Notes: a model not told the origin generated them from the sequence alone. 64,000 bases of DNA from Aquanectria penicillioides (GCA_003415625.1 PYIU01000009.1:186001-250000), one strand, 5' to 3'; counted from the first letter of the stretch, positions 1-12,162 are shown. Made by a program: numbers and translations.

Positions 1-803
1 GCCTCTAATATGTGATTCGTGTTGTTTTAAGGTTTTAGACACTATTTCATTGCCGTCAGCTTGAGTTGTGATACATGGCAGAATCACTCACTCCACCAAA
101 CCAAAACCTTTGGAAATTTGATAATTCAACTTGGTTTGTCCGGTATTGAATACTTTGCGAATTGACCGCCTTCCACAACCACTCTCTGTTATGGCCCTTG
201 TCTCGTTTCATTCTTGCTCTTCGTTATTGATCAATTCCTTGTTCCCTAGTCATGGCATCATGTAAGCTTAAGGAGGGACACAGTGTTGTATACATATGCA
301 AGCATACCCCAAGTGCATGTGTTTAATATTATCATGCTTCATTTGTAAGTTTCATCGTTCATAAGTATTATACATCCGGTTGCTCCGAAACCTTTGATCA
401 TACAAACCTTCTCCATATTCGTGCAACCTATAACCTCCTCATATTTTGGGGGCTGGAAGCAAACCCTTCTGTATTGGTTCGTCATCATTCCTGTGCTTAT
501 ACATGATCCTCATATGACATGTCTTCATATCATCAACGCCGCTAAACTAGGCCCTCTTCAGGCTGTGTCCTATTCACTGGGCCCTTTCAGCAGAAGTTTC
601 CGAAAGTCCATTTCGTTCTGAATTATTTGGATCGCCGCGAAAGCAACACTACTGTCGGCCTCTCCACATCTTCAAACCCAAGTTCACGTCGAATCATGGT
701 ACTCTTGGCAAAGCCTGCTGGAACAATATTATAATTTTGAATCATGCTCATAAATAACGAAGATGAGAGGAAATCGCAGAGAACGGGACTGGATCCCGAA
801 ACA
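1..803. other. Gene-free stretch at left edge
   Basis: I see no supportable gene here. The only reading frames are short, lack family features and are interrupted. The stretch lies beyond the 3' end of the minus-strand SAT4-type gene, so it probably holds that gene's terminator and the flank of a neighbour outside the window. Confidence 0.5.
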
Positions 804-2155
804 TCAAGCTAAAATGTCGTCAGTGCTCCCGTCGTCGCGGCGTGAGCCCCGCGAGCCATCCACGTCAACCTTGTATGAGTGGTACACATGAATGTCTCTG
901 CTGTCAGAAGGAGGTTCGTTGCATCCTTTCTGGATGCTGTGGAGCTGGTACGAGTGTTGACCCTTGCTCTTGTCGATCCTTATTCCGTTTCCCCAAGACT
1001 CGCTCCCTCCACCACCCGAGCGAGATGAGAAGAGTCCGAGCTGTGGTAGGTATGTGACCAGTAGGCGCTTGAGTCGCATAGCGCATGCGCAGATGATTCC
1101 GAGATTGACTTCAACAAGGGACCACACGCCCAAGATCGCCTCAGTATAAGTCACATCTTCAGTCTTGTCAAGGACGATGACGTATGGTAGGCGAGCTATT
1201 GAGCAGATAACGACACTGCGTTTGCGTAAGTATATCATCTCAAAGATGGGGCAGGCCTTCAACGCGAGAGACATACCCTGACCCTAAAGCCAAGAGGCAG
1301 CCGACCGATATCCTCTGCTTCATAGTAAAATTGAGACTGTGAATCGTAGGAATGGGCACCGCGATGACGGCGAAGTCGGATGCAATGTTCAGGGCCGCCT
1401 GGGATAACGCGACATTCTCCAGACACTTTGTCGTTCCTGACTTGAGAGGGTTACAAGGTCCACCAGTGATGGCGCACAAAGTCAAGGTGTAGGCGAAGAT
1501 GGCGACTCCGACGGCCACGACGACACAGCGGTATACGATGGAGGGGTTGATCTGATACAAGACAGCCAGCATGGCCATCTTGGTAATGGACGGACACATC
1601 AAATACGACAGAGTGTTGGGGAGAAGGCCCTGTTGTCTGTTAGTTCAAGTTCGGACTAACACGATGCTCAGCATCAACTCATAAGCGGATGACTTGCCTT
1701 GTTAAACTCGACGAGATCTGCCAACGTCACGTTCCAAAGATGCTGACCCCAACCATAGTTCATCACTACCGCCAGGTCAGAAGACAGTTTTCTCGCAAAA
1801 ATGCGACGAGCATCTTACAATGAACCATGGTTACGAAATAGACCATGGAAACTCCATATGATAATGTGACGATAACTGCAATGCCCAAAATTTGGAGTGA
1901 GAATTTGCTCCTAGTATCGTTCCGAAAGCTCCCTTAACAACCCCCTCTCCAAGAAAAGCTCATACCTAAATCCAACTCGACTTTTTTCACCAGTTTGAAA
2001 GCCTGAAAGTAGCGGAGGCCGAGGAAAAAGGTGGCGAAAAGATAGGTGACCCCAAATGCAATCACGATTCCTATCTGGAGCGAGTTGTAAGGCTGGTGAA
2101 AGTTCGACGTCTGGCCGTCCGGCGGTAGCATTCCAGGGGTCGTATCCAAATCCAT
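804..2155 (-). CDS. SAT4/PTH11-type rhodopsin-fold integral membrane protein
   Basis: Five exons join without frame conflict: 2155-1966, 1875-1819, 1765-1698, 1629-1277 and 1215-804, giving 359 aa. It has the fungal rhodopsin-like (SAT4) pattern of hydrophobic helices: an N-terminal segment reading GVTYLFATFFLGLRYFQAFK, the loop YGWGQHLWNV, the conserved LSYLMCPSITKMAMLAVLYQI stretch (only part quoted), a cysteine-bearing loop with GGPCNP, and the last helices near VWSLVEVNLGIICACAMRLK followed by a polar tail rich in S, G and D. Intron 3 (1630-1697) is a GC-AG intron with donor GCAAGT; the others are GT-AG. Start: I chose ATG at 2155 because the helix 1 context follows directly; an in-frame upstream ATG at 2224 adds 23 residues. 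Family members are plasma-membrane proteins, some acting as non-canonical GPCRs, but most have no known ligand. Function beyond membrane protein is unknown. Confidence 0.85.
1630..1697 (-). other. GC-AG intron 3 of the SAT4-type gene
   Basis: On the minus strand the exon ends AACAAG and the intron opens GCAAGTCATCC, then closes ACAACAG before GGCCTTCTC. This is the consensus donor for the minor GC-AG class. Reading phase is exactly preserved (N-K then G-L-L-P-N) and the joined peptide fits the family, so splicing at GC is well supported by sequence alone. Confidence 0.75.
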
Positions 2156-2982
2156 TGTCGTCGGGGGCGGGCTGCTCCCGGAGAGCGAGCGACTTAGCGA
2201 GAGCGAACCAAAGCAACAAACCAACTTGTAAGTGTGAGAGTGTTTTGGACAGGTTAACTAATACATATGCGGATATGGGCGCCATCTCCTTATAACCCCT
2301 TGATCTGCAGAAAAATACCTAAAACATGCGTTCCCCGTCGGCCAGGGCCACGCCTCCATCGCGTATTTTTGCCGCAGCATGAGACGCAAGTATTTTGCTC
2401 AGGTTGCAGTGCTAAACAGATAACTGTCAGATGGGGCTGGCTTTTGCCCCAGGATTGCCTGGTTTAACGCATATCATTGCAACATTGCCCCTTCCAGGTG
2501 GAGCCAAACTAGGACAAAAGAGTGAACGATATGCAAACCTATGGGTCCGCGACGAGATGTCACGCCATGTGCCAGGAACTGTCACTCCATCACTGGCTGC
2601 CAACTTGCTTGGCCCCTACCGACAGTATGGAAACAATGTAACGCCATCCCTGTCGTGATTGGTCTCACGTTATCGGCGAATTTCTACCCCGTCGAAGGAT
2701 TCCAAAATGGGCCCGTAATTAATCTCGCTACGAAGCTAACAGACGGACCCCGCTGCCTGTCTTTATGCTCTCTCGCAATGTCTAAAAGAAGCAGGTTCCC
2801 GCCTGCAGAAACTGGGGAGAGCGATCGCCCGGCGAATACTTTCCCGGACCGTTGTATTTAATATCCCCCCCGCTGTGCTGTGAACAGGACATTTATATGA
2901 ATCCATCGTGTCCATCGTGTCCATCTTTCTCCTAAAGCGGAAACCAAACAAAAAAAGCATCAGCAAGTGACGAATCATCAAC
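2156..2982. promoter_or_regulatory. Divergent intergenic region, SAT4 gene / acyltransferase
   Basis: This 0.8 kb lies between two divergently transcribed genes and presumably holds both promoters. Open frames here are short and without family features. A small tandem repeat of ATCGTGTCC occurs near 2905-2930, just upstream of the acyltransferase ATG. I see no clear TATA box or regulator palindrome. Confidence 0.4.
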
Positions 2983-4642
2983 ATGGACTGGCTGTTGGGA
3001 CGTAAGCCGGCCGTGGAGCTGGTCCCGACTGATCGGGTGCTGCCGCTCCACTTCTTCGAAAAGAGCCCTCTGGTCCAGGGGAACAATATGGCCGTGTCAA
3101 TAGTGTTTGACGATGTGCTCGACCCAGAAAAGCTGCGCTTGGCCCTCGAGGGTCTCGTCAAGCGCGATGGGTGGGAACGTTTGGGAGGCCGACTGAGGAA
3201 GAATGTAGGCTTATGACAATCACACTATCCTCTCTTCCTTTCATAACTCTCTCACACTGTCTTCAATTTCCATCATGCTGTGTTATGATGCTGACTTGCC
3301 CGCGTCGCCGCATAGGCCTCTGGCAATATTGAGTGGCACATTCCAGCCGAGTTCACGGCCGAACGACCTGCCATCAACTTCGCCCACGTCGACCACGGCA
3401 TGCCTGCTGCTCAGCATCCCGCAGCCAGCAAGATACCACAAGCCCCGAACCGCCCCTCTGTCGTGAGTGACCCGGACGATCTAGCAGATTTGGCGTGGGA
3501 GCCTGGATACAAGCCAAACGGAATCAACGACTACCTCACGACTGACCGCCCAGCCCTGGGCCTGCGTGTCAACTCGTTCACCGATAAGACCATCCTCGTT
3601 CTGTTCTGGCAGCACGTCGCCTTCGATGCGCTCGGAATGCAATACGTTATCGAGGGCTGGAATGACATGCTTTGGGGCAAAGATGACGAGATCTTGAAGC
3701 CCTGCAACACCGACGTAGATCCCTTTGACGCCCTGGCCACGGGCACACGACCCGTCACTGAGGAGCACATCTTGGCAGATCGGCGAGTTGGTCTTGGCGG
3801 CATTCTCAAGTGGGGGCTTGGCTATGGAGTTGACATGCTCGTCCGAGCCAAGGAGAACCGTATGCTCTGTGTCCCAGAGTCGTATTGGCGTCCGCAGCAC
3901 GAGAAGGCCATGGAGGAGCTCCGTGCCGAAGCCATTGAGAAGGGCGAGGATCCATCCAAGGTGTTTTTGACTGAGAATGATATCCTGACAGCCTGGACCA
4001 TGCGTTGTGTCGTTGCTCCTATGGGAATGCACCCTGACAGACTGGTGAGCTTTATATTTTTAACCTATTCAAGTTGGCATTGCTAATCGGTTCACCTTCA
4101 AGGTTGCTGGCTCCATCGCCATGTCCCTCCGCAAGGCCTTTGAGGGCGATCTTATCCCTTATGCGTCCGAGCATCCATATGTCGGCAACGCCTTCGGCTG
4201 GGCCAATGTTCTCGTCACTGCTGGCGACGTTACCTCTAAACCTCTAAGTTGGCTTGCTCGCCAAGTCCGCCGTGCTATTAACGAACAGGGTACACGCGCT
4301 CAACACGAAGCTTACTACTCCATGGTGCGCACGTCTGGTACCGGCCTCCCTATTGTAATCATCGGAAATGGTGAAATGGCTCAGATTGGTTTCTCCAATT
4401 GGTCCAAGGCCGGCCTGTTTGATCTAGATTTTGCCCCAGCTCGAAAGAACCCCAAGGCCGGCAACCCTCCCTGCAGACCTTCGTATGTCCAAGAGAATCA
4501 CGGTCCTATTAAGCCTGTAGATGGTTTCTTCATTTTTGGAAAGGACTTTAAGGGAAATTATTGGACGTCGGCGTACAAGGTTAAGGGCCAGTGGGAGAAG
4601 CTCCAGGAGCAACTGGACAAGGACTTTGAGGTAGGTGTGTAA
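2983..4642 (+). CDS. BAHD-like acyltransferase (transferase family), 3 exons
   Basis: Exons 2983-3204, 3316-4044 and 4103-4642 join in phase to 496 aa. The protein shows the acyl-CoA-dependent transferase pattern: N-terminal strand PTDRVLPLHFFEKSP, the HxxxD catalytic motif HVAFD at H174/D178, and near the C-terminus a degenerate DFGWG-type element reading LDFAPARK at about D426. In this family the motif-1 histidine deprotonates the acceptor hydroxyl or amine; the second motif is structural, and its divergence here is typical of fungal members. The 496 aa length is within the family range. Intron 1 is 111 nt (GTAGGC..CATAG), intron 2 is 58 nt. Acceptor and acyl donor cannot be told from sequence. 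It stands apart from the second acyltransferase at 26.7 kb, with which it shares only the family motifs. Likely cytosolic: no signal peptide. Confidence 0.85.
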
Positions 4643-5768
4643 AGTAGCCGTTATGTGATCTCAGATCTTGTAGCACAAATATCCTCAATTATATGTAATA
4701 CATAATTCACTTGCACATTGCGGGATATCTGGATGTGATGAGAGCAGCCCACCTAATAATCCAAATCGTACCAACCAATCCAAGTCAACTCAAATCAAAT
4801 TAATGAATACGTCCAGCTCAATCAACTCAAATCAAAGAAGATCAAAGAAAAGTTGGTATCAATCCGAATTGTTGCCCTCACAATTAAACTCGGGGGGGGG
4901 AAAAAGTCAACTTGACGCTTTGGGTCAATTGATTTGGATTGTGGGATGGGCTGAACACAGCAGCGTTTGCGTAGCATTGATCCTATCAATTTCTCTTGTT
5001 CGAAGACTAATCTTTAAAATTACAAGATGATCGAATGCAAGATAGCCGAGCTAAAAGGGGCCAAGTAATTCCCTTGGCAGCCCTTAGACTGAAGTATACC
5101 TACCCTAGACTTTTTCCCCCTTGCGAACCAGTAGCATCGTTCGCGCCGTATTCCATTCTGGGGGCCTTACAATTGTGAATTATAGTAGCTTTGCACCATA
5201 GCTCTGCTAAAAATTGATAAATTCTATAAGTCTCAGACGACTATTATGGAAAGTCCAAGTATTTTCTGTTTGAGCCCAGTTGCGACAATGAATTTGGTAG
5301 TGTCAGATTTATCAATTAAGTTCAAAATTCCAGAACTTTGAGACAACACAAACCGTTCAGGACATGTACATCTCTAGATGATATCCAAGTGGGATAAAAT
5401 AATCTGCGATATAATTTGGCTCTCTGATTTTAGGTGTCATTCTCTTACTCGTATGAGAGCTGTAGACGTCTTGGCCTAATTATCTTCAGCTGCCTCGTCC
5501 TATCTGTAAGTCGGTACTTACATATCTGAATCATGCAGGCCCTGTGAATTTGATATGTGACTGATATTTTCGACTGGAAAGCGATTGAGGTCGTGCTAGT
5601 ATAGAAAGTTTATGAGATGATTGGACTATTTCAACAGCAATTTCGAGGGACCGAGGTGGGGAATCAATCTACCAAACGGTCGAGGCCCGAGACAGTGAAA
5701 GAAGAAAATATGTACGTTGGAATTTTTCAAAGTAATCTAATTACAAGCAAGCCTCCTTGGCTCAGACA
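4643..5768. other. Convergent 3' intergenic region, no gene seen
   Basis: The stretch is between two convergent genes. It is moderately AT-rich and multiply stopped. A 15-bp direct repeat TCAACTCAAATCAAA occurs at 4785-4799 and 4822-4836, and a run of nine G at 4892-4900. I see no coding signal and no RNA gene. Confidence 0.5.
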
Positions 5769-6521
5769 TTAAAAGCACCCCTTGCCCTTTGCGATCAAAA
5801 TGTTGGCGTCCTCCCTCTCTAGGTAGCCAGCCTCGATCAAAGCCAAAATGTTTCCCACGCCGCCAGTGTAGAACTGGGCGCCGAGTCCTGGCTGGCCGAA
5901 CCAAGGTGCGATGGGACCTCCGATAACCTCAAGAGGCTTGAGGACCTGATAGACGTGGTAGTTGTAGGGGAAGTCTGGCGCAGATGGGTTTGTGTCAAGG
6001 TTTGACGGAGGAAGCGCTCGCTGCGAGTAAGGAGCAGAAGCAGCAGAAATGTAAGAGCCTGCGAAGGAGCAAATTAACATCGGCGCATTTTTGAATTGTG
6101 TCAGATTCAGTATCGCATCGCCACTTACCATACTCGCTTCCGAAGCGATCCACATATGTTCCCGGCTGCAGCGTCATGGTGCCGTTGATAGCATTGCCAT
6201 TTCCATCAAGCTGGAATCCGTTCTGGGGCGGGTAGACGTATTTGCCCTTCTCGTCGGTCCATTTGGCGAGGTATTCGCCAGGGGTCAAGCCTCCAAAGCG
6301 GTCGTAGCTGGCAACGAGCGTGCCCAGAGGCAGCTTGCTCGGGAGTCTGTTGGGGCCGAGGCGAGCATCACGGCAGACGTACATGGACGAGTTCTTGCCG
6401 CCATTGACGGTGCCGCTGCAGTCGCAGGATGGTCCTGATGATCCTCCGTGGGGGCAGCTGAGACGAAAGCCGACGAGGCTGACAGCAGCAGGACGGACCA
6501 GGAGAGGAGAGACGAAACCAT
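5769..6521 (-). CDS. Secreted TNT-domain NAD+ glycohydrolase-like protein, frame break after signal peptide
   Basis: A strong signal peptide begins at ATG 6521 (hydrophobic core SWSVLLLSASSAF, cleavage-like SAAP). The mature domain lies in a different frame: cysteine-rich start, then the fungal TNT/NADase pattern including DRFGSEYG before the intron at 6059-6128 (donor GTAAGT, acceptor TCGCAG), then ALPPSNL, PYNYHVYQV, the IAPWFGQPG segment and GVGNILALIEAGYLE, ending GKGCF at 5769. Known fungal members of this family are secreted conidial NAD+ hydrolases. The signal peptide and mature frames differ by one base around 6420-6500. Only low-quality GT..AG pairs could reconcile them, so this is either a real frameshift (pseudogene), an indel error or an unusual intron. 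Domain identity is good; an intact product is uncertain. Confidence 0.7.
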
Positions 6522-6613
6522 CTTGACTATTTGCTTTGGTGGCTTGGCTGGAGAGGACGGGAAGGCTAGCTGAGCATGGGGAACGGTTGTGCAAAACGCT
6601 CCCGGTCGGCTAC

Positions 6614-6620
6614 CTTTATA
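6614..6620 (-). promoter_or_regulatory. TATA-like box of NADase-like gene
   Basis: TATAAAG on the minus strand lies 93-99 bp upstream of the signal-peptide ATG at 6521, in GC-rich surroundings, which fits a core promoter. Confidence 0.4.
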
Positions 6621-6621
6621 G

Positions 6622-9500
6622 GGATTGTTTTTGCTACTTCGTCAAGCTGTACGAGCATGCATGTCTCACTCGTTGGCACTGACCAGCTCGGAGCGAGCCA
6701 GGCGAGCATCCGTGCCGTCTTTCGTCTCCCTTCCGCTGCACGAGGAGAGTAGCCGGGCGGGCCAACTGCAGGGATATATGCAAGCAACTGCCACTAGGAA
6801 TGAAGCGGCCACCAGGCACAGCCCGAAAAGGCTTGGCGGATGGGGGAGGTCAGAATGTTTAACGCGGAGAGGGAGGGGGGGGGGGGGGGCAGCTGAAGCC
6901 CATTTGCTCATGCAAGGAGTTTGTAGGAGAGCTGAATTAATTGCCCATGCCGCTCTGTCCGTGTTCCGTTTTTCTTCTCGCAGATCTCGGCATCAGGTGT
7001 GTCTCAGTTCGTTGCATTGCATCACTCGTTGTTCTCTCTCCGACTTGGAAGCGTCAATTACTGCACCGCAACCTGTCTCTCCATCATGGCAGGCCTGTGA
7101 ACCCTCGAGTTGCACCAACCGCCATGATAGTAGAGGCTGGCCAAAAATAGCACCGAGAAAATTAGCCTCCCAGGCCCCTACCAGGAGCCCGGTTGCGAAG
7201 ATGGGGTTGTCGGCGACGTCAAACGCCAACCAGCTCGTGCGGTGATCGCCGACAATAATCTCAACCACTGCAGCAGTAATCGCCGAATTTGATCCCTGTC
7301 CACAGGAAGTCGGCGGCACCGTGGCGCACGGCTTCAACTGTGACTTGATTGGCCAGGGGCTCGCTGCGCCTGGCATCTTGAATCGACCCATGCCAAATTG
7401 TTCGGCTTCTATTTTGCGAAACGCCCGTTCTTTCATGTCCTGCCCGTTTGGGTGGCTTTCATGGTGCATCTAATTGCCGAAGCATGGGTTTCTAGAAGTT
7501 TGAGGCTCCGATTTGATGCAGAAGAGAGTTGCACCAAAGGTTCCATTCCGGCCACCACCCATGTCTAGTCCAGGGGCTAAAGTTGGCGTCTGGGGGTGGA
7601 ACATGTTGTGTTCTTGGCTCCGTCTTAAAGACCCCTTCGAAATTCATCCGCTCATATTTGTGCATCTGTCGACTTTACGCCATGATGCGTTTTCGACGAC
7701 ACGGGGTATTTAGCGTTGTAAGTCTAAGGTTGTAGCGGAAACACTTCAGATCATACCATTTGGAGAAAGCCATTCGTCGCTGACTGATTGGGGAGAATTA
7801 ATTATTGCGCCATGGTTTATCTGGTTAAATTCAATAAAGTATCAGCGTCCGCACAGCACTGACAGAGTAGATGCATACGCGTACCTTGTTGGTTCATATA
7901 TTCACAGTGGTTGTAGCGATAGAGGTTGCTAGTCATGATGTCGTTGGATATTAATTGAGTCGTCCGCAACTGAGATGGTTGGGAAGGGATAAATCCCTGC
8001 CGAAAGATTCGATCAGCAAGATTTCCGTAGACATTGGTTTACAATTAAACGGCGACTTTTCGCATGGCCCGATGAATGGTAGTGGGACAAGCCCAGAACG
8101 TAGCATGAAGTCAGCGTGAGCGCCTATGGGAGGATGGAAAATAAACATGTTTAAGAATTACAAAAAGCTCTTCCTAAGGACTCGGCTGCCAAGTTTATTC
8201 ACTGTTAATGACTCAGTTGCCGACGGATTTTTGGAAGGATTTCACAAATCGACATGATGAGAAATGTAGTTTTGCTACCAGGAGGCTTGTTTGCATTGCA
8301 ACGATTTCATTCGACTATTTGCCCTACCTCGTCGCATCTCCCTCCAGCATGCGTCGTCACGTAGTTTCACATCATGTTGGACCTCATTTGGTTCTAAACA
8401 AAAATCCACATGGATGTTTCTACCTAGCAAAATTTGCGAGACCTATGGCTGGTAGGCTTCCATTCAGACTCACCATCTCCACTCCGGATCCTTGTCCTAC
8501 TACCGGTAGGTCTTAGTTACTGTCACGCAGAATCTACTGTGTGCATCCGGCTCACCTATGACCAACAATGTTGTGAATGAGTAAGAGTTCATGCACGATT
8601 CACATGACCATGGTCATTGTTCGACCCCCCAGTTAGACATGGGACCTGTGTGTTCATGTTTATAGCCACATGGCGTTTTAGGTTCCTTTGTGCATCGCCA
8701 CGCTGAACCTGCATCAAGAATGCTGGCACTGGGTAGCAGCCACAATCGATTATGCAGTGTGGCTGGGTACATAATCCGGGCGCGCTACAACAACCAGTTG
8801 AGTAGATTGTAGATTTGATTCCTCTCATCTGATATGATAACACACCTGTTTTTTAACAAATATGATTGAGGCAAGTGCATGTGACAGCACCATTGTTAGG
8901 TACACTAATAATCACCCAAGACAGCAGGGACCATATCATAAATGAGGTTACAGCCTATGAACAAGAATTACACACAAACCAGTAATGAAAATTAAATGGA
9001 TCAATAGATAAGGCTCGCGCTCGTTCACTTGCAAAGCCACAGCGACCAATGGCTACGTGGGTTTGCGCTTGATGCTCAAGTCTTGAAAATGAGCACAGAG
9101 ATGATTGTCACCAAGTGACGTCACTTCAACGTTGTGCGGTTGAGTATTCAGAGTTGTGGTTTCATCGATTTGGATCAATGCAACCCTGCGTTACCTTTGC
9201 GCTGACGACCAAACGTGGGCCTTTGCTGACGGATTTCTCATTCTGGTGAGACTCAGCATCAAATCAATGGCTGGCTTCAACATCCGGGCACCCGATATTC
9301 GGCGACGCGATTCTCACCGGTCCGGCTGTTGGCGGATCCTGATAACGATCCAGGCACCTCGCTCCTATTGGCCCGCATGCGAGATAAAAGCACGTAATTG
9401 TAGCCGGAAAAATAAAGAGTCCGGAAAGTGGCGACGTATAAAATCCTCGACTCCACTCTGGCGCGCGAATCCTCAAACTCCATGGCGTCGATTTTCCAAG
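6622..9500. other. ~2.9 kb with no supportable gene; 15-G tract
   Basis: Open frames are short and lack recognisable domains. The longest (minus strand, 7469-6993) has a hydrophobic centre but nothing I can assign. A G15 run sits at 6875-6889. The right part (about 8850-9500) is presumably the promoter and leader of the bZIP gene. The length suggests a regulatory spacer, a decayed gene or a non-coding transcript, none of which I can demonstrate. Confidence 0.4.
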
Positions 9501-11177
9501 ATGAATTGTGACAGTCTCCCTCCGGACGGGATGGAGCAGGTTGGACAGGCGATTGACTCACAAGAACGAAAGTAGGTTTGCATCAATTCGGCACGAGGTG
9601 CTCCGGGGGAAATCTTAACCTGGGACTGCAGGAAGCTTCGGAATCGCTTATCGCAACGAGCTTTCCGGCGGAGACAAGCAGAGTCTATCAGACGGCTCCA
9701 AAGTCTCGCTCACCACAACCAAGGGCCCAATGATGAACGCGTCAAGGCTCTGGAGCGCGAAAACAGCCTGCTGCGCGCGCAGCTGGTTGATGTCCTGAAC
9801 AAGATGTCCAGGCTGCAGGCCACCGTGCAGACCATGTCCGAGTCAGTTTCAAAGACTCTGGACGAAACCACCCTGATGAGCCGTGACAAGTCCAAAAGCC
9901 CTGAGCCACAGGAAGCTCCCTCTGAAGACGTAGAGAGCCCTTCTGTTTCCGCCCCCAGCATGTGGCTGAGTCCTCGCCGGGCTCCCACAGTTGTGCCAAT
10001 AGAAAACGCCGCTGCCAGTGCCGTCAGTGCGGACAAGGCTCCGGCGCCTATGACCGTTTCACTTCGTGAGCAATAATTTCTTCCTGAAATCGTAGTTGGT
10101 TCATTACTGACACCCGGAACAGAAGAGCTGGAGCTTGGTAAATCCTGGCCAGAAATGAACATGGCTTCTAACAACAGTCCCACGTACGGCCAGATTCCGA
10201 GAGTCTGGGACTTTGAGTATCAGATGGGCCCACAGTCCTTCATGCATGCCATGAGTGCGGCTGAACGATATAACATTATCCTAGGGAAGCGATGGGCTCC
10301 CTCGAATTCCCCATTTTCAGACCACATCAACATTCTCCAAGATCTTCTTAAACACAAGCTCAACGGGACAGGCCTCATTGCAAGCCCTAGAAGTCTGGCG
10401 CGAAGGTAACTTGAGTGACAAGCATCAATTGGCATGAGCGGATATTCTAACTTACATCCTAGCTTATATCAGCCAATCCTATTGGTCCTATCAATGTTCA
10501 ATAGCATGACCCGGCCGCATATGATGGACTGGTACGCCAAGACACGTTACTTCCACATCATCGACCTCACGGCCTGGCAAATATATCCATCTTTTAGTAC
10601 ATTTGAGAGGCTCCACGAGAGATTCCGACCGACCGATCTGCAAGGACAGAAGGATCACCCCAGAGTCATTGACTGGATTGCATTTCCGTCACTACGAGAC
10701 CGGCTTATCCAACTTCACTGCGCCAATCCGCAGATTGACCAAATCTATTGCGATGTCGTCAACAGCTATGCCGTCGAGGCCAAAATGTCCGACCTGATTA
10801 TGGGAGCTCCGGATATCGACGTCTATGTTCGAGTGACCGACCTAGTCTCAGCCCTGTCCTCGCTAGACGACAGGAGAACTGATAAAAACATTACACTTCC
10901 AGCTCCAGACCTGACCTCGCTGTTCACCATAGGCCAATACGCGCGTGCCGCTTTTCGATATCTCAACATGGAGCGAGGAGTCTCATCTTACAAACTTGAG
11001 CCGGCATTGTTCGGCAAATATCCTGAATTGTACGACAAGGATGTTGTCGCAGTAGGAATTCCGTTGAAACCTGAACTCCAAATCACCCTAATCCCCCCAA
11101 AGCCACTGGACCCTTTTACAGCAGAAACATATCACAGTTTCATCGATTTTTATCTCGATTCAATTGATACGTTTTAA
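9501..11177 (+). CDS. bZIP transcription factor with DUF3425 C-terminal domain
   Basis: Four exons (9501-9571, 9632-10065, 10123-10405, 10463-11177) join in phase to 500 aa. The basic region, KKLRNRLSQRAFRRRQAE at about residues 24-41, straddles intron 1 and matches the fungal bZIP N-x-x-x-Q-R-A-F-R-x-R-Q core. The following helix has a heptad-like array (VKALERENSLLRAQLVDVL). A serine/proline-rich linker leads to the C-terminal DUF3425 domain (PF11905): DLLKHKLNGTGL, then LYQPILLVLSMFNSMTRP, YHIIDLT-like and WIAFPSLRDRLI segments. Family members are nuclear DNA-binding regulators, many tied to stress or secondary metabolism. Intron 1 contains a 14-base match to a common cDNA-library adaptor (see findings). 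The next gene downstream is a GH43 enzyme; no evidence here that it is the target. Confidence 0.9.
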
Positions 11178-12162
11178 GCACTAAAATTTACGCGATTGAC
11201 AAAATGGCAAAGGACAGACAGGGTTGGGCCACCTAGGTAGTTAGGTAGAGTTACACAACTCTCAATATATACCACCCACAAGCCAATTGCCGTATCACTT
11301 GAACACCTGCAATGAGTACACCCTTGACGTGCAGCCAGACTGCGTTGCATTCGATATATGAGACTTTCATCGTCGTAATGGGATCCTCCTCCCCCTCACT
11401 GGGTGCGAGTCAGGTGCATTGCTTCAGTTACGCCCCTTTTGCCCGATTGCTCTAGCCTTCTTTGGGCAGATCCCAGTTCTTAGGTTTGTTCTCGGTACGA
11501 ATTTCCGAGTTCATAACTCCTGCGCCTCAGACTTTCCCATCCTGGACAACCTCGTATTTGGTTTCGGGACGACACGACAATGAGTCGCGTGGCAATGGCA
11601 GGGGTGGCAGCGGCAACCGCTTCGAATGTGATCGGCGTTGGTCGTATAATACCCGAAATATATCTCGAATTCAGGCCTGCCTGGTCGCGATTGGTGGACA
11701 CCTGATAGTGCTGCTACCTGGATCGGCGCTGTTGCACAAGTCCTCTCCTGATGGCCACGTTGCTAGGCCTGATATTTGGACCTCGGCGCAGCCTTGATCG
11801 CCGGTATTTGATGTCATGATTGGGTCGCCAGTGATGTACGGCTTTCAAACTTCTTAGGGAAGAATCTAGTCTGCTCCGTCCGTTCCAAATCGGGGCAAAT
11901 GCCACCCTGCGATGCGGGGTTTTGACAAAGACCGCCGTTCATTCGAGCGCAAATAGTGAGACCCACCCTCGGTCTATCATGGGACTCCAGTTATTGACAC
12001 GAGGAAACTCTACACTGCGTTTTCGACCTATCGGACATTGTTTGGCCACTATAACGAGAACCCTTGCTCTATTGTTCGTTATGCAACAGGAGCCTAAATA
12101 ACTATAAATTCATGCTTTTTCCTTCGTAAACTCGTTGCAGGTGCGGCAACAAGTTCTTCACA
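11178..12162. promoter_or_regulatory. Intergenic/promoter region of GH43 gene
   Basis: About 1 kb between two plus-strand genes with no supportable coding frame. It begins with repeats of the CCTAGGTAG type at about 11230-11250, which are common in fungal intergenic DNA, and includes one GCGGGG near 11913 that would fit a CreA half-site (SYGGRG); a lone hexamer is weak evidence. Confidence 0.4.
12103..12109 (+). promoter_or_regulatory. TATA-like box of GH43 gene
   Basis: TATAAAT starts 60 bp upstream of the GH43 ATG at 12163, a normal fungal position. Confidence 0.4.

Noticed and set aside
6875..6889. G15 run as a functional quadruplex element
   Set aside because: A bare homopolymer in an intergenic region is more simply slippage or an assembly artefact; no gene context supports a role.
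6993..7469. Minus-strand open frame of 158 codons with a hydrophobic centre
   Set aside because: No family motif, no signal peptide, overlapping open frames on the other strand and no splice context; probably chance in GC-rich DNA.
8208..8843. Two short opposing frames of about 100 and 84 codons
   Set aside because: No recognisable features; surrounding DNA is stop-rich.
9585..9598. Adaptor match as proof of a chimeric assembly
   Set aside because: The bZIP reading phase and splice sites on both sides are intact, and the core recurs elsewhere in the window.
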